Below are positions 20,701-27,585 of a DNA stretch of 37,856 bases, in pieces (position 1 is the first letter of the stretch; each line of letters opens with the position of its first letter). Origin of the DNA: Deltaproteobacteria bacterium (GTDB lineage: Bacteria > Myxococcota > JADLHZ01); assembly GCA_020848545.1 (NCBI GenBank), contig JADLHZ010000063.1, positions 1 to 37,856 of the forward strand, given 5' to 3'. A program made the position numbers and the translations under genes. The notes beneath the pieces are model-generated. The model saw nothing but the letters and a program-made list of their open reading frames with translations, was not told the DNA's origin and did not search any database.

Positions 20701-21974
20701 GCCGCGGGATCCGCCTGATCGCGGCAGCCGGAGAGACGACAGCTGCCGCTGATGCAGCGCTCGCCGTTCGGACAGGTGCCGTTCGGCTCGTCGACGCTGC
20801 AGGTGATCGGCGCGCAGGTGCCGGCGCTGCAGAACTGGCCGAGCGGGCAACTGCCGTTCGGCACGTTCTCTGAGCAGGTGGGCGTGACGCAGGCGCCGCG
20901 ATCGCAAATGAGCGCCGCGTTGCTGCAGACGCCGGTCGGGTGCACGGGATCGCACGGCATCTGGACGCACATGAAGCTCGTGCAGACGCGATCTTGCGGG
21001 CAGAGCAGGCCGCCGTTCTCGCACGACGTCGGCACGCACTGGCCGTCGCGGCAGACTTCGCCGTTGCCGCACAGGCCCGTCGGCAAGTCCGGCGAGCACT
21101 GGTTCAACGGCGTCAAATCGATGCAGTCGCCCGCTTGGCACGCAGACCCCGCCGGGCAAAGGCCGTTCGGGCGGTTCGGGCCGCACACATTATTGTCGCC
21201 AATCGGCGTGCAGGTGCCGGCGATGCACACGGAATCCGCCGGGCAGCGGCCGGTCGGGTTCGGCGGCGAGCACGCGTCGGGCGGGGCCGGGCCAAAGCAA
21301 GCGCCCTGCACGCACACTTGCCACGACGGGCAGTTGCCGGCCGGCGTCGCGGGGGCGCAGAGCGGCGCCGTCACCGGAACGCAGGTGCCGCCGCTACAGA
21401 CTTGGCTGCCGGTGCAGTAGCCGCCGAAGCTCGACGGTCCGCAGAAGAGCGTGCCGTCGTCGCGATAGCAGCTGCCGCCGATGCAGCTCTCGCCGCCGGG
21501 GCAGAGGCCGCTCGGGTGCGATGCACCGCACGCTTGGTCGGCCGGGATCGGCGTGCAGGCACCGCCGACGCACGCTTGGCGATCGGGACAAAACCCGTTC
21601 GTCGCGGGGCCGCACGCCGGCATCTCTTCACCGTCGACGAAGCAGATGCCGCCTTGGCATTCGCGCGCAGGCGTGCCGCACTCGCCGCCCTGGGAATTCG
21701 GATTGCACGGCGTCTTGCCGCTGCCTTGGGTCGATCCATCGTCGCCGCCGCCGCCCCACAGGCAAGTGCCTTCGAAGCACGCAAAGCCGGTGTTGCACGT
21801 GATGTTCTTACAGGCCTCGCTCTGTTCGTCCGTCTGACCGGCAGGTCCCCGCGGCACACATCCGCGGCATCCGCCGGCGATGAGCGCGAAAGCTGCGGCG
21901 AGATAGAGGACCGCGAATGGACGATTACTGTCGCGGGTTGAAGCCGGACGCTCACCTCGCAAGGCAGTCTTCAC
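14700..21974 (-). CDS. Giant CglD-like lipoprotein with about 19 four-Cys repeats, TSP3 and VWA domains (2424 aa)
   Basis: First gene of the four-gene exported operon. The start is GTG at 21974, with a GAGG-type ribosome site upstream; the signal peptide ends in LIAGGC (Cys36). Residues about 45-650 hold roughly 19 repeats of about 28 residues with the pattern C-x(n)-G-x-CP-x-G-x-x-C-x-x-G-x-C. TSP3 calcium-binding repeats span about 660-985. A beta-rich region leads to a VWA-type domain with intact metal site D1347-x-S1349-x-S1351 (IDDSGSM). Further Cys-rich segments interrupt or follow the VWA region, and the C-terminal 450 residues are again Cys-rich. The segment around ASPYRLSGPGQPISATIKVAV matches the 1985-aa paralog. 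The architecture recalls CglD, a VWA lipoprotein of gliding motility, but this protein is much longer. A role as a calcium-dependent adhesin is inference. Confidence 0.9.
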   Translation of the reverse strand: MKTALRGERPASTRDSNRPFAVLYLAAAFALIAGGCRGCVPRGPAGQTDEQSEACKNITCNTGFACFEGTCLWGGGGDDGSTQGSGKTPCNPNSQGGECGTPARECQGGICFVDGEEMPACGPATNGFCPDRQACVGGACTPIPADQACGASHPSGLCPGGESCIGGSCYRDDGTLFCGPSSFGGYCTGSQVCSGGTCVPVTAPLCAPATPAGNCPSWQVCVQGACFGPAPPDACSPPNPTGRCPADSVCIAGTCTPIGDNNVCGPNRPNGLCPAGSACQAGDCIDLTPLNQCSPDLPTGLCGNGEVCRDGQCVPTSCENGGLLCPQDRVCTSFMCVQMPCDPVHPTGVCSNAALICDRGACVTPTCSENVPNGSCPLGQFCSAGTCAPITCSVDEPNGTCPNGERCISGSCRLSGCRDQADPAAFCAPDECDTVLDVCMRPRCGANPPFAPDGRCTTPGEVCISGVCDTPACGPLYPGGECPSGQGCATTPSGVTCIALPCTLANQTGPCASGSGRICCNGSNEAPGGQLACNPSLHGQCVRKNCGPDAGDAGLTSPQGQCAPGFTCVSEVCTVVPCGAGRPTSPCPEFSPGVIADICVANVPAGPDGACIAVCDDATGPRGAAHLTGACPGGFVCVSGQCSPACKIGAGACAFNDLNCRDSDCDGRSDAAEGAQDNDDTGGSTVPPNPGDGVLDTDSTDTDGDLIPDALDPDNDGDGLFDRLEIATCGNPQSKDSDSDGIEDGVEARVNSANMGDPVSIPVNTDNDKVVGGPCDGNPKFDYIDPDSDNDMINDACEGRLNPNCSTGTVTTIAGLVDTDLDGNPDYRDLDSDDDGVPDNVETRVRPWRPATDGGNVNPLVPANHDNGVVGPLVADTIPDYRDPDSDGDGVNDSDEDVDGDGVVDCSIDNMGNRVPDLRPSPPAASCTQSLIGGIMTPPGFDDGAGHYWNPGCDSGAPGQKCYFAETSRTHPDSDLDGTNDQSDGLFVACSAANLKPVNIFTSQPADYEIALEQSFGVTRQLRRNNDTVGLLINDNVYDAGMNVLMTGSNGVAGFILQKRPANAAIMTDNGNTDVTQKLINKAVAQEVADRNAWRAASSGTQLTLAANGFTLILTRSFASADGVGPPGMQTHFGVVVSRYRIRTSADRWNSVMRDRIVKVLDGTVTGFPTEASLSNNAEGGLLVRDFILEVQTLYRFDTATSGTVDPTMENGSVIIVGAIVATGNDDLERSFSYVPACGDVDSDTQGECDARDGCGWRTSCKDRAGYCDTFTAAGAGGTCVSGSSGRCKWDALNSKCKENRPYQLPVFFADNITDGSAVTQYGDGLATACETFTQKIAKFDFLWTIDDSGSMGSEITEVKNGAQAFASLVDASESDYRLASIATDESIAGWDPNLGDARQVDIGINGALPATWTGGAPTAGATNHFTGKIQGECVGPATVDRTTNACNAVSYFQTRLPPDSNGSGREFSMQATMWQLYRAGASDKCSTIGTDPVACAATTGCAFFSGTCMESRCDVGTDAVSCDGREICELNKASAAICGQLPGCTYHAAATDCVTNICFTKNATTCPMTAGCTWTGSYCNDAVTMPQDQPEPNACEWSPSYQRCLPRMPFPCAGLGGACGTFSGVCTGACASKPENYEGCYRIAPGSCTSLLAPGCEVVGGVCRPQLGKRLSLCHSVTTLAACNAMGSIAGEAICAWDAGSSTCKPSPFRSFRDDQTVGRVLVAVTDEEECFNKDRDLDGGCEWLGYNQGILDYDPATAGGALRRARMQSYLRFMQARGITVFAITGDKADEALGAGVGNGGCNDSGNQADPNNTIINVAEGTGGGWGTICPSSLRPTIDSIVLQVLGQASPYRLSGPGQPISATIKVAVEVCKTPGTYPNCDAAGTEMKEVTRSRENGFDYNATFKSIVFYGTARPKNNGDIIVSYRYWVDETPGGSPACPCAQGLAPPPPGNTCQCATPGDVCAINYADFCAAASQGTCETPQVSSLLNCHWNNGPPARCEHECMTLFSELGCEGNPDCFWNEALSRCEIDYCAEARNPSDCDDVAGCTWNCPLANGCPVSGNPPIGVGGRCVPTGQCDTDPTCGGCPNGGVCNPQTGICTCQADCDGACGAGEICDVADTSGGQCGTCKCPQCPTGGCPSGTYCDPLGTTCGACACDQTCRSCTGPGCSPTGCTGTYVCSQSGATCGSCVPPPCQDNNDCPFGQQCVSGTCVCDASCGGATPPCPQGSVCDNMDPTSLTCGQCKCDTACGIGKACSGAPGSCGPNQQCVGGFCSSCQNGTVCDQTPTSCKCGTCRTPSTCTPSSCPPGQVCDACVGSCVIDPTCGGCDFGSTCDPSTGQCISTNCPVQAAPGYQATPATSPYCTAQNLNCCFGKEGISPYDADFDGYMDCNSDCGRTLDWCSGMPSSNPCDMNDYDPNVH
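19240..20000 (-). repeat. TSP3 repeat-coding tract in the 2424-aa lipoprotein
   Basis: Tandem coding repeats for Asp-rich TSP3 units such as DLDSDDDGVPDNVETRV and DPDNDGDGLFDRLE, corresponding to about residues 660-910. Several units contain inserted loops, so the tract is irregular. Edges are approximate. Confidence 0.7.
20020..21850 (-). repeat. Tandem four-cysteine repeats in the 2424-aa lipoprotein
   Basis: About 19 successive modules of roughly 25-35 residues, each with four cysteines, for example CGPATNGFCPDRQACVGGAC and CSPDLPTGLCGNGEVCRDGQ plus the closing Cys. Spacing between the second and fourth cysteines is nearly constant while the loop before the second varies. The modules most likely form small disulfide-bonded knots in a rod. 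Confidence 0.8.
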
Positions 21975-22150
21975 AGCAGCAGCGCCTCATCTCGGAGGAC
22001 AATCTCGTACGGGTGGGAGCGTATCCGCGGAGGTCTGAATTTTCTAATTTTTCACCGGCGCCTGCTGAGCTCTTTGCTAGGCGGCGCGCGCGTCATGCTG
22101 GCGCCCGAGGCCGAGCTCTGCTTAGGTGCTCAGCCTGGAGGGAGCGCAGC
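21975..22150. other. Divergent intergenic region between the lipoprotein operon and the M48 peptidase
   Basis: This 176-bp gap must carry the promoters of both divergent transcripts. A locally AT-rich patch (TGAATTTTCTAATTTTTCAC at 22036-22055) is the most promoter-like stretch, but I see no convincing -35/-10 or -24/-12 pair and do not assign one. The ribosome site of the plus-strand gene (GGAGGGAG, 22137-22144) closes the region. Confidence 0.5.
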
Positions 22151-23200
22151 ATGTCACGATCCATGGGTCCCGAAGCGAATGTGCCGGCAACGACCGGCGG
22201 TAAACGCATCACTTTTCCCGGCATCAGCTCGCGCGCGTTCGAGCACCCAGCCGATCGCGCGGCGCTCGCCAGCCTGCGCAAAGTGCCGGGCTTCGACATC
22301 GTGCTGCGCAAGCTCATCGGCCTCATCGGCGAGCGCAGCCTGCGCTACCTGTTCTTGGGCAGCGCCGTGCGCGTGGGGCCGAAGCAGTATCCGCTGATCA
22401 ACAAGGTGTACGAAGAGGCGCTCGAGACGCTCGACATGAAGGAGCGGCCCGAGCTCTACATCTCGCAGACGCCCTTCGTGAACGCCGGCGCCGTCGGCGT
22501 CGACAAGCCGTTCATCACGCTGAACTCGGGCACCGTGCAGCTGATGAACGAAGAGGAAGTGCGCTTCATCTTGGGCCACGAGCTCGGGCACATCCTGTCC
22601 GACCATGTGCTCTACAAGACGATGCTCGCGATCCTGATGCGCATCGGCATCAACTCGTTCGGCATCCCGTTTGGCGGCGTCGCCATGTTCGCGGTGCTCG
22701 CGGCGCTCACCGAGTGGCACAGAAAGAGCGAGGTGTCGTGTGACCGCGCCGGCCTGCTCGTCGTGCAAGACAAGGACGTCGCCTACAACACGCTGATGAA
22801 GATGGCCGGCGGCACCAGCGCCACGCAGACGAACGTCGACGAGTTCATCAAGCAGGCCGAAGAGTACGAGGCCGGCGGCAACGTGCTCGACAGCGTGATC
22901 AAGCTGATGAACTTGCTCGGCCGCGGGCATCCGTTGAGCGCGCTGCGCGTCCTCGAGCTGCGCCGCTTCGCCGAGGGGCCGGAGTACAAGAAGATCCTGA
23001 GCGGCGACTACCCGAAGCGCGACGATGATCCGAAGGCGAGCATCTACAGCGAGTTCAAGGACGGCGCGAAGACGTACCAAAAGGCGTACGCCGAATCGAA
23101 GGATCCGTTGGTCATGTTCCTGCGTGAGCTCGGCAACGATCTCAGCGACTCGGCCGGCAAGGCGTGGGACGAGCTCAAGAAGCAATTCGGGAAGGACTGA
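22151..23200 (+). CDS. M48-family zinc metallopeptidase (349 aa)
   Basis: A predicted zinc endopeptidase. The ATG at 22151 has an excellent ribosome site (GGAGGGAG ending 6 nt upstream); the frame stays open further 5' but without comparable support. The catalytic HELGH motif is at residues 143-147 (zinc ligands H143 and H147, general base E144), and the third ligand is predicted to be E194 in SEVSCDRAG, as in M48 peptidases. Hydrophobic segments just after HELGH (about 152-187) may associate with the membrane. The C-terminal 80 residues are charged and helical, ending in a DELKKQFGKD tail. There is no signal peptide, so the active site is probably cytoplasmic-facing. It stands alone between divergent and convergent neighbours; its substrate is unknown. 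Confidence 0.92.
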   Translation: MSRSMGPEANVPATTGGKRITFPGISSRAFEHPADRAALASLRKVPGFDIVLRKLIGLIGERSLRYLFLGSAVRVGPKQYPLINKVYEEALETLDMKERPELYISQTPFVNAGAVGVDKPFITLNSGTVQLMNEEEVRFILGHELGHILSDHVLYKTMLAILMRIGINSFGIPFGGVAMFAVLAALTEWHRKSEVSCDRAGLLVVQDKDVAYNTLMKMAGGTSATQTNVDEFIKQAEEYEAGGNVLDSVIKLMNLLGRGHPLSALRVLELRRFAEGPEYKKILSGDYPKRDDDPKASIYSEFKDGAKTYQKAYAESKDPLVMFLRELGNDLSDSAGKAWDELKKQFGKD

Positions 23201-23248
23201 TAGTCCACGCACGTTGAGGCGTTCGCGGACGACACCCGGTTCTACTCA

Positions 23249-23374
23249 CGGAAAATCGTGAGACGGGTTCGTATGCAAGGCGCGACGAAGTGAGCAGCGC
23301 AGGCGTAGCGGAGCTTCGCTGAGCAGCGGAACGAGGAAGCAACGCAGCAGACGGGCCCGTATCGCGATTTTACG
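23249..23374. mobile_element. MITE-like 126-bp element with 28-bp imperfect terminal inverted repeats
   Basis: The left arm 23249-23276 and right arm 23347-23374 are inverted copies of each other (22 of 28 positions identical, counted by eye); both begin with a CGNAAAATCG core. The centre (AGCGGAGCTTCGCT) is itself nearly palindromic, so the whole unit can fold into a long hairpin. No coding capacity is seen. The right arm contains the TAA stop codon (23370-23372) of the minus-strand gene. It fills most of the gap between two convergent genes and could also act as a transcription terminator. Only one copy is in this window, so mobility is inference. Confidence 0.55.
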
Positions 23375-23981
23375 TAGGATTATCCGCCGTGTCGTCGCGC
23401 TGCGAAGGATGCTGCGGACGGCTGAAGTCGTACTTCTTTGGATCGTCGCTGGAGTGGACGAGGTATTGGCGGCCTTCGACGTAGCCCGCGACGCCGGCGG
23501 AGCCGTCGGCCCACGCTTCGATCGTCGTCGTGCCCTTCATCGCCGGGAACTCGACCGGGATCGCGGTCGCCCACTCTTCGCCGTTCGGCTTCGAGCGCGC
23601 GATGCCGTTCTTCTCGAACTCCTTGCCGTTCGGAAGCACGATGCGGACGGAGTAGGTGTTGGTCTTCGCCCAATCTCTGGCGTCCTTTTGACCGTTGTGA
23701 CCGGAGACGTTGATGCAGATCGTGCCGCGGATCGTCGCTTGCCCTGCCGGCAGCGCGTCGAGGTTCATCTCTTTGCTGAAACCCGAGCCGTACTCGAAGG
23801 CGGCGACCTTGTAGCCCTGGCCGACCTCGGGAAGGAAGATGACGTAGCCCGCTTCGTCCTTCTTGGTCTGCTTCTCCATCTCTTTGAGCGTGGCGGCGAC
23901 CTTCGGGTTCTCTTTGAACTGCGAGATGTTGCTGAACTGGACCTTGGCGGCTTGCTGAGCGGTGGATGGAGGAACGCGCAT
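23370..23981 (-). CDS. Hypothetical protein (203 aa), last gene of the export-like operon
   Basis: No family recognised. The first 45 residues are helical and charged (QFKENPKVAATLKEMEKQ); the rest looks like a beta-rich domain with alternating hydrophobic residues (QATIRGTICINVSGHNG, TYSVRIVLPNGKEFEKNG, TTTIEAWADGSAGVAGYV), ending in a polar, probably disordered tail. There is no signal peptide, and only one cysteine. It starts 55 nt after the 178-aa gene and is probably the last cistron of the operon beginning at 29976. Its stop codon is supplied by the inverted-repeat element at 23249-23374, so the last few residues may be derived from that element. A role as cargo, chaperone or structural partner of the upstream proteins is possible but unsupported. 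Confidence 0.75.
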   Translation of the reverse strand: MRVPPSTAQQAAKVQFSNISQFKENPKVAATLKEMEKQTKKDEAGYVIFLPEVGQGYKVAAFEYGSGFSKEMNLDALPAGQATIRGTICINVSGHNGQKDARDWAKTNTYSVRIVLPNGKEFEKNGIARSKPNGEEWATAIPVEFPAMKGTTTIEAWADGSAGVAGYVEGRQYLVHSSDDPKKYDFSRPQHPSQRDDTADNPT

Positions 23982-24036
23982 GCCAACTTATCGGCTTCCG
24001 GCGCCGTGCCGTTGCGCCGGAACGCACCGGGTGTCG

Positions 24037-24573
24037 CTAGCGGCGTTGCTTTTGGCGTTCAACCAGCTTCTGCATCGAAAACCCGAGCTTATCCAAGAAC
24101 GCCTTCTCCTGCTGCAGCACGTACTGCGACTTTGGCGAGGTGAGGCCTGGGTCGACCGCGAGGCACTCGTCGATGAGCTTCAACAGCGTCTTTTGCTGAT
24201 ACGCCGCGCGCTCGTCCTGGATGCGCTTTTGCTCGGCGTCGAAGCGCTTCATCTGATGCTCGAAGTCGGCGCGCGCGGCGACGACGGCGTCCAAGATGTC
24301 GCCGCCCCCCTTTTGCTGCGGCGATTGGACGGCGCTTTTGGGCGGCGGTGGCTTGCCGCTCGCGACGCCCACCGACGCGGGCTTCTGCGACGGCGCGTCC
24401 TTCATCGTCGTCTTCACCTGGCGCATGAGGTCTTCGGTGCTCCTCCCGCCGCGAAGGTTCGGGTTCATTTGCATGAGCTTGCGCAGGACGTCTTTGCTGA
24501 CGCCCAAGCGCTGCTCGTCTTCGGCGGCGAGGTTGTTCCAGTCGACCGGGTCGTCGTCTTTCTTGTCGGTCAT
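24037..24573 (-). CDS. Coiled-coil hypothetical protein (178 aa), coupled to the TPR gene
   Basis: Function unknown. The start at 24573 is chosen because the ATG overlaps the stop of the TPR gene in an ATGA arrangement, the usual sign of translational coupling; the frame is open further upstream only as a shadow of that gene. The N-terminal 70 residues are acidic and helical (DDPVDWNNLAAEDEQRLGVS). A Pro/Lys/Gln linker follows (about 73-95), then a long charged coiled-coil-like region (about 97-178; HQMKRFDAEQKRIQDERAA). It is soluble, without cysteine-based motifs or signal. Its place directly after the TPR gene in an operon of EspA-like proteins suggests an accessory role in their storage or export; this is inference. 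Confidence 0.78.
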   Translation of the reverse strand: MTDKKDDDPVDWNNLAAEDEQRLGVSKDVLRKLMQMNPNLRGGRSTEDLMRQVKTTMKDAPSQKPASVGVASGKPPPPKSAVQSPQQKGGGDILDAVVAARADFEHQMKRFDAEQKRIQDERAAYQQKTLLKLIDECLAVDPGLTSPKSQYVLQQEKAFLDKLGFSMQKLVERQKQRR

Positions 24574-24959
24574 GTGCCCGCCTGTTTCTTCGCCTTCATG
24601 ATCAAGATGCGCGCACGCATGCCGGCCGGGTGCGCGATCTTCGGATCGAGGGCGAGCGCTTTTTCGAGCAGCTTCGCCGCGCGATCGATGACCAAGCGAT
24701 TCAAGTAGAGCTCGGCGAGGTTCACCGTCACCTCGAGATCGTCCGGAGCGGTCACGAGCGCGCGCTCGTAGGCGGCGATCGCCTCGTCGTCTTCCTCGCA
24801 CTGCTGCGCGGCGGCGCCGAGCCAGCGATCCATCGCCGGCCGGTTGCCGAGCTTCTGCTGCGCGTAGCGAAAGGTCGCGAGCGCGGCCTTCGCGTCGCCC
24901 GCTTGTAGGTAGCTGCGGCCCAGGCTGACCAGGCCGCGCTCGACGGAGGCGCTGTCCAT
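24570..24959 (-). CDS. TPR-repeat protein, SycD-like chaperone candidate (129 aa)
   Basis: A small all-helical protein made of about three tetratricopeptide repeats: GLVSLGRSYLQAGDAKAALA (about 9-28), AAQQCEEDDEAIAAYERALV (about 50-69) and VNLAELYLNRLVIDRAAKLL (about 79-98). Size and repeat number match class II type III secretion chaperones such as SycD/LcrH, which keep translocators soluble before export; many unrelated TPR proteins look similar, so this rests on context. Its ATG overlaps the stop of the 846-aa gene (TAATG) and its own stop overlaps the next ATG (ATGA), so the three genes are translationally coupled. That tight link makes the large upstream proteins its likely clients. Confidence 0.82.
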   Translation of the reverse strand: MDSASVERGLVSLGRSYLQAGDAKAALATFRYAQQKLGNRPAMDRWLGAAAQQCEEDDEAIAAYERALVTAPDDLEVTVNLAELYLNRLVIDRAAKLLEKALALDPKIAHPAGMRARILIMKAKKQAGT

Positions 24960-27499
24960 TACTTGAGGTTTGCCACGATTCCGCCGGCCGTGTCGCTGAA
25001 CTTTTTGAACATGTTCGACAGCGTGGCGTGAATGCCGGTCACGGCGTCCATGTACATCTGTAAGCGGAGCTGCTGCTGCTCGCCGACTTCGCTGATCGAG
25101 TCGAGCTTGTCCTTCTCGGCTTGGATCATGCGCTCGATCTCGGCGAAGGTGCCAGTGCTGCCGCGCAGACCGGCGCGGTCGTCATCCGCTCCCGCGCCCG
25201 ATCCCGTGTTGTTCGTCTCCGTTTGCTGATCCGAAGTCGTCGTGTCCGTCTCGGTCTTCGTCCCTTCTTTGTCGTCGTCGGTGTCGCCTTTGGTGTCCTT
25301 CCCTTCGGTATCGCGCGGCCCCCGCGTGCGGGGCTCATCCTTCTCGACGTCGGAGACGTCCTTCTCTTCCTTGCTGATGCGCTTTGCGGCGGCTTCGTCG
25401 CTCGTTTGCCGCGCCGACAAGGCGGCGGTCGCCGTGAAGAGCGCCGCCTTCAACGTCGCGTTCGCCGGCGCATGCAGCGCCGCGATCACGTCGTTGAAGG
25501 CTTTCGTCAGCGCGGCGAGCGACCCCGGCGACGGACTGAGCTGATGCGCTTCGCGCGCTTCTCGGCGCTGGCGTTCGAGCACCCCTTCCCGGCTGCCCCC
25601 GAGCTCGGCGGCGGTGTCTTCCAAGTAGCGCTTGAGCTTCTTCTTGTCGTCGCCGTTCGTGTGCAGGAGGTTTTTCAGCTCGTTGTTCTGGAGTCCCAAG
25701 TTTCTGACGACCGTGGCGAGCGCTTTGTACGCCTTTGAGACGCCTTGAAGCTCGCTGTTGAGCCCGAAGATTCCTGGGTCGCCGTGGCCGTCGACGAGCA
25801 GATCGGCGAGCTTCGCCGCAGTGTCGCCGCTCATCTTGCCAATGCGGCCGCCTTCCAGCCAGTTCGCCTTGATGTCGGCTTCGAACGCTTGATGAGTGTC
25901 GAACTTCATCTCCGCCAGCTGCTTCGTGAACTCGGAGCCGCCGAGCATTCCGCCGACGCTCGCGAGCTGGTCGAACTTCGCCCGCCGCGCCTCGAGCTCG
26001 GCCTTCAACTTCGCGATGCCGCGCTTCGAGTCTTCGTTCGTCGAGTTGTGCTCGATGCCGTTGACGAACATATCGAGCGTCAGGTCCTGGTAGTACATCT
26101 CTTTCAAGCGGTCGATGATCACGTCGGGCTTCAACTGCGCCTGCACCCGCGTGATGTAGGCCTCGACGATCCCGGCGTTGCGGGCGCTGTAATCGCCGCC
26201 ACCGCCGCTCGCCAGCATGGTTCCGTCGTCGTACGGGGCGATCTCGGGCGGCAGCTTTGGGTTCCACAAGAAGGAGGCGAAGCTGTTGGCAACGAGCGCC
26301 ATGTTTGGAAACAAACTCTTCAACAGCTCGTAGAGCGCCTGCATCTGGACGACGACGGCCGGCTTGAGCTGCCAGGCTTCGGCGAGCCGCTTCTGCTCTT
26401 CCGTCAGCGGCGGCGCGCCGCCGGTGTTGGTCGTCTCGCCGCTCTCGTTTGTGCCACCGCTTTCGTTTGGTCCGCCGGTGGTCGTCTCCGTTTCCCCGCC
26501 CCCATACTCGACGCCGCCGGCGAGCGATGTGCCGTTCAAGCCGCCGTCACCGTCGTGCTCGAAGTTGAGCCGCTCATCGAGCTTGAACTGGTCGAAGGTC
26601 ACGCTTGGCGGAATGTAGTCGGGATCATCTTTCGGCAGACGCTGGCGGCGGTTGTACTCGCTGCGCAGCTGTTGGTCGGCCTTCTCCTGGATGTCCTTCA
26701 TCTTGTTCATGTGCGCGCGGATCATGTCCTTCTTTTGCTTCGTGTCGCTCATCTGCTTGAGCATGTCGCGCAGATCTTGATTGGCGTCGTCGCTCGCTTG
26801 GAACATGACGATCATCGCCATCGTCTCGACGTCCATCGACGAGAAGTCGAAGCCAGAGAGCATGCCCTGCTCCATCGCGACGACGTCAGGCCCCGGGATC
26901 ACGATCTCTTCGAACGCTTGCGGCGCGCCTTGGCGTTTGCCGGTGAGGATGTCGCCCGTCGATTTCATGAGCTCGGCGACTTTTGTGAGCACGACTGGCG
27001 GTGCTTGCGGTGCCTTGGCGATGATCTGGGCCGGCGGCGTCAGCGCAGCCGTGAGCACGACCATCTCGCGCACGCTCTCGAAGAGGCCTTCCTTCGCGTT
27101 CATCGCGCGCAGATCGCTCGTCACTTGCCGCAGCACGTGCCCGAACGGAACGCCTTGCTCGAACGGATGTTCGTCGGTGACGGCGCCGGCGGCCGCAGCC
27201 TTCATCCCGGGCGGCGGCTTCAGTCCGCCCTCGACGTCGGCGACGAGCGGCAAGACGTGCGTGGCGATCGCGGCGGCGACGTCGACCGCCGGGGCGAGCT
27301 CGGGCGTCACTTGCTGCCGCTGCGCCGGCGGGCGTTGTTGCGCGTTTTCAAACACGCCGGCCGGCATCGTCGGCGTCGGCGTGGCGATCGGCCCTTGCGT
27401 CAGCGGCGTTTGCACCTTCGGCGCTTTTCCCGCCTGGTCGAGCTTTTGCTCCTCGTCAGACTTGGCACGCTGAGACGGCCGCTTGTCGTTGACTTGCAT
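24959..27499 (-). CDS. Large EspA-like / type III export-like protein, paralog B (846 aa)
   Basis: A big soluble protein without a Sec signal or membrane helix. Residues 1-333 are shared with the neighbouring 796-aa paralog: a Pro/Gln-rich N-terminus, a helical region (78-200), the block FSSMDVETMAMIVMFQASDD (219-238) leading into a charged helix, and YNRRQRLPKDDPDYIPPS (282-299). Residues about 334-779 differ from the paralog and include Gly/Thr/Glu-rich and Asp/Thr/Lys-rich disordered stretches. The C-terminal 67 residues (780-846) are again almost identical, an amphipathic helix ending in SDTAGGIVANLK. The MDVETMAMIVMF segment plus a terminal coiled coil recalls the two-helix design of EspA-like filament and tip proteins of type III secretion; this is an eyeball resemblance. 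The stop overlaps the TPR start (TAATG). Confidence 0.85.
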   Translation of the reverse strand: MQVNDKRPSQRAKSDEEQKLDQAGKAPKVQTPLTQGPIATPTPTMPAGVFENAQQRPPAQRQQVTPELAPAVDVAAAIATHVLPLVADVEGGLKPPPGMKAAAAGAVTDEHPFEQGVPFGHVLRQVTSDLRAMNAKEGLFESVREMVVLTAALTPPAQIIAKAPQAPPVVLTKVAELMKSTGDILTGKRQGAPQAFEEIVIPGPDVVAMEQGMLSGFDFSSMDVETMAMIVMFQASDDANQDLRDMLKQMSDTKQKKDMIRAHMNKMKDIQEKADQQLRSEYNRRQRLPKDDPDYIPPSVTFDQFKLDERLNFEHDGDGGLNGTSLAGGVEYGGGETETTTGGPNESGGTNESGETTNTGGAPPLTEEQKRLAEAWQLKPAVVVQMQALYELLKSLFPNMALVANSFASFLWNPKLPPEIAPYDDGTMLASGGGGDYSARNAGIVEAYITRVQAQLKPDVIIDRLKEMYYQDLTLDMFVNGIEHNSTNEDSKRGIAKLKAELEARRAKFDQLASVGGMLGGSEFTKQLAEMKFDTHQAFEADIKANWLEGGRIGKMSGDTAAKLADLLVDGHGDPGIFGLNSELQGVSKAYKALATVVRNLGLQNNELKNLLHTNGDDKKKLKRYLEDTAAELGGSREGVLERQRREAREAHQLSPSPGSLAALTKAFNDVIAALHAPANATLKAALFTATAALSARQTSDEAAAKRISKEEKDVSDVEKDEPRTRGPRDTEGKDTKGDTDDDKEGTKTETDTTTSDQQTETNNTGSGAGADDDRAGLRGSTGTFAEIERMIQAEKDKLDSISEVGEQQQLRLQMYMDAVTGIHATLSNMFKKFSDTAGGIVANLK

Positions 27500-27523
27500 G
27501 GAGGCTTCGTCCTTCTTTTCAAG

Positions 27524-27560
27524 TCTTCACGCAAGACGGAAAGCTGCATGGATTTTCGCG
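27524..27560 (-). promoter_or_regulatory. Conserved 37-nt leader upstream of the 846-aa gene
   Basis: This segment matches 29984-30020, upstream of the other paralog, at 30 of 37 positions without gaps. The shared core is AAAGCTGCATGG (plus strand). Its start-proximal end can form a 5-bp hairpin (GTCTT with AAGAC, loop CACGC) about 25 nt from the start codon. In this copy the ATG inside the leader is out of frame with the gene, which argues that the conservation is regulatory rather than coding. Confidence 0.55.
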
Positions 27561-27585
27561 TGCGGCCCCGCGCCAGACCGAACAT

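Noticed and set aside
16947..20873. Very long plus-strand open frame (about 1300 codons) opposite the 2424-aa lipoprotein gene
   Set aside because: Its translation is dominated by Arg, Ala, Val and Asp with no domain. The opposite strand encodes recognisable TSP3, VWA and Cys-repeat domains. Long antisense frames arise from the high GC content.
22100..22140. Sigma-54-like promoter (TGGCGCCC ... TGCTT) before the M48 gene
   Set aside because: The spacing between the GG and GC elements does not fit the -24/-12 consensus.
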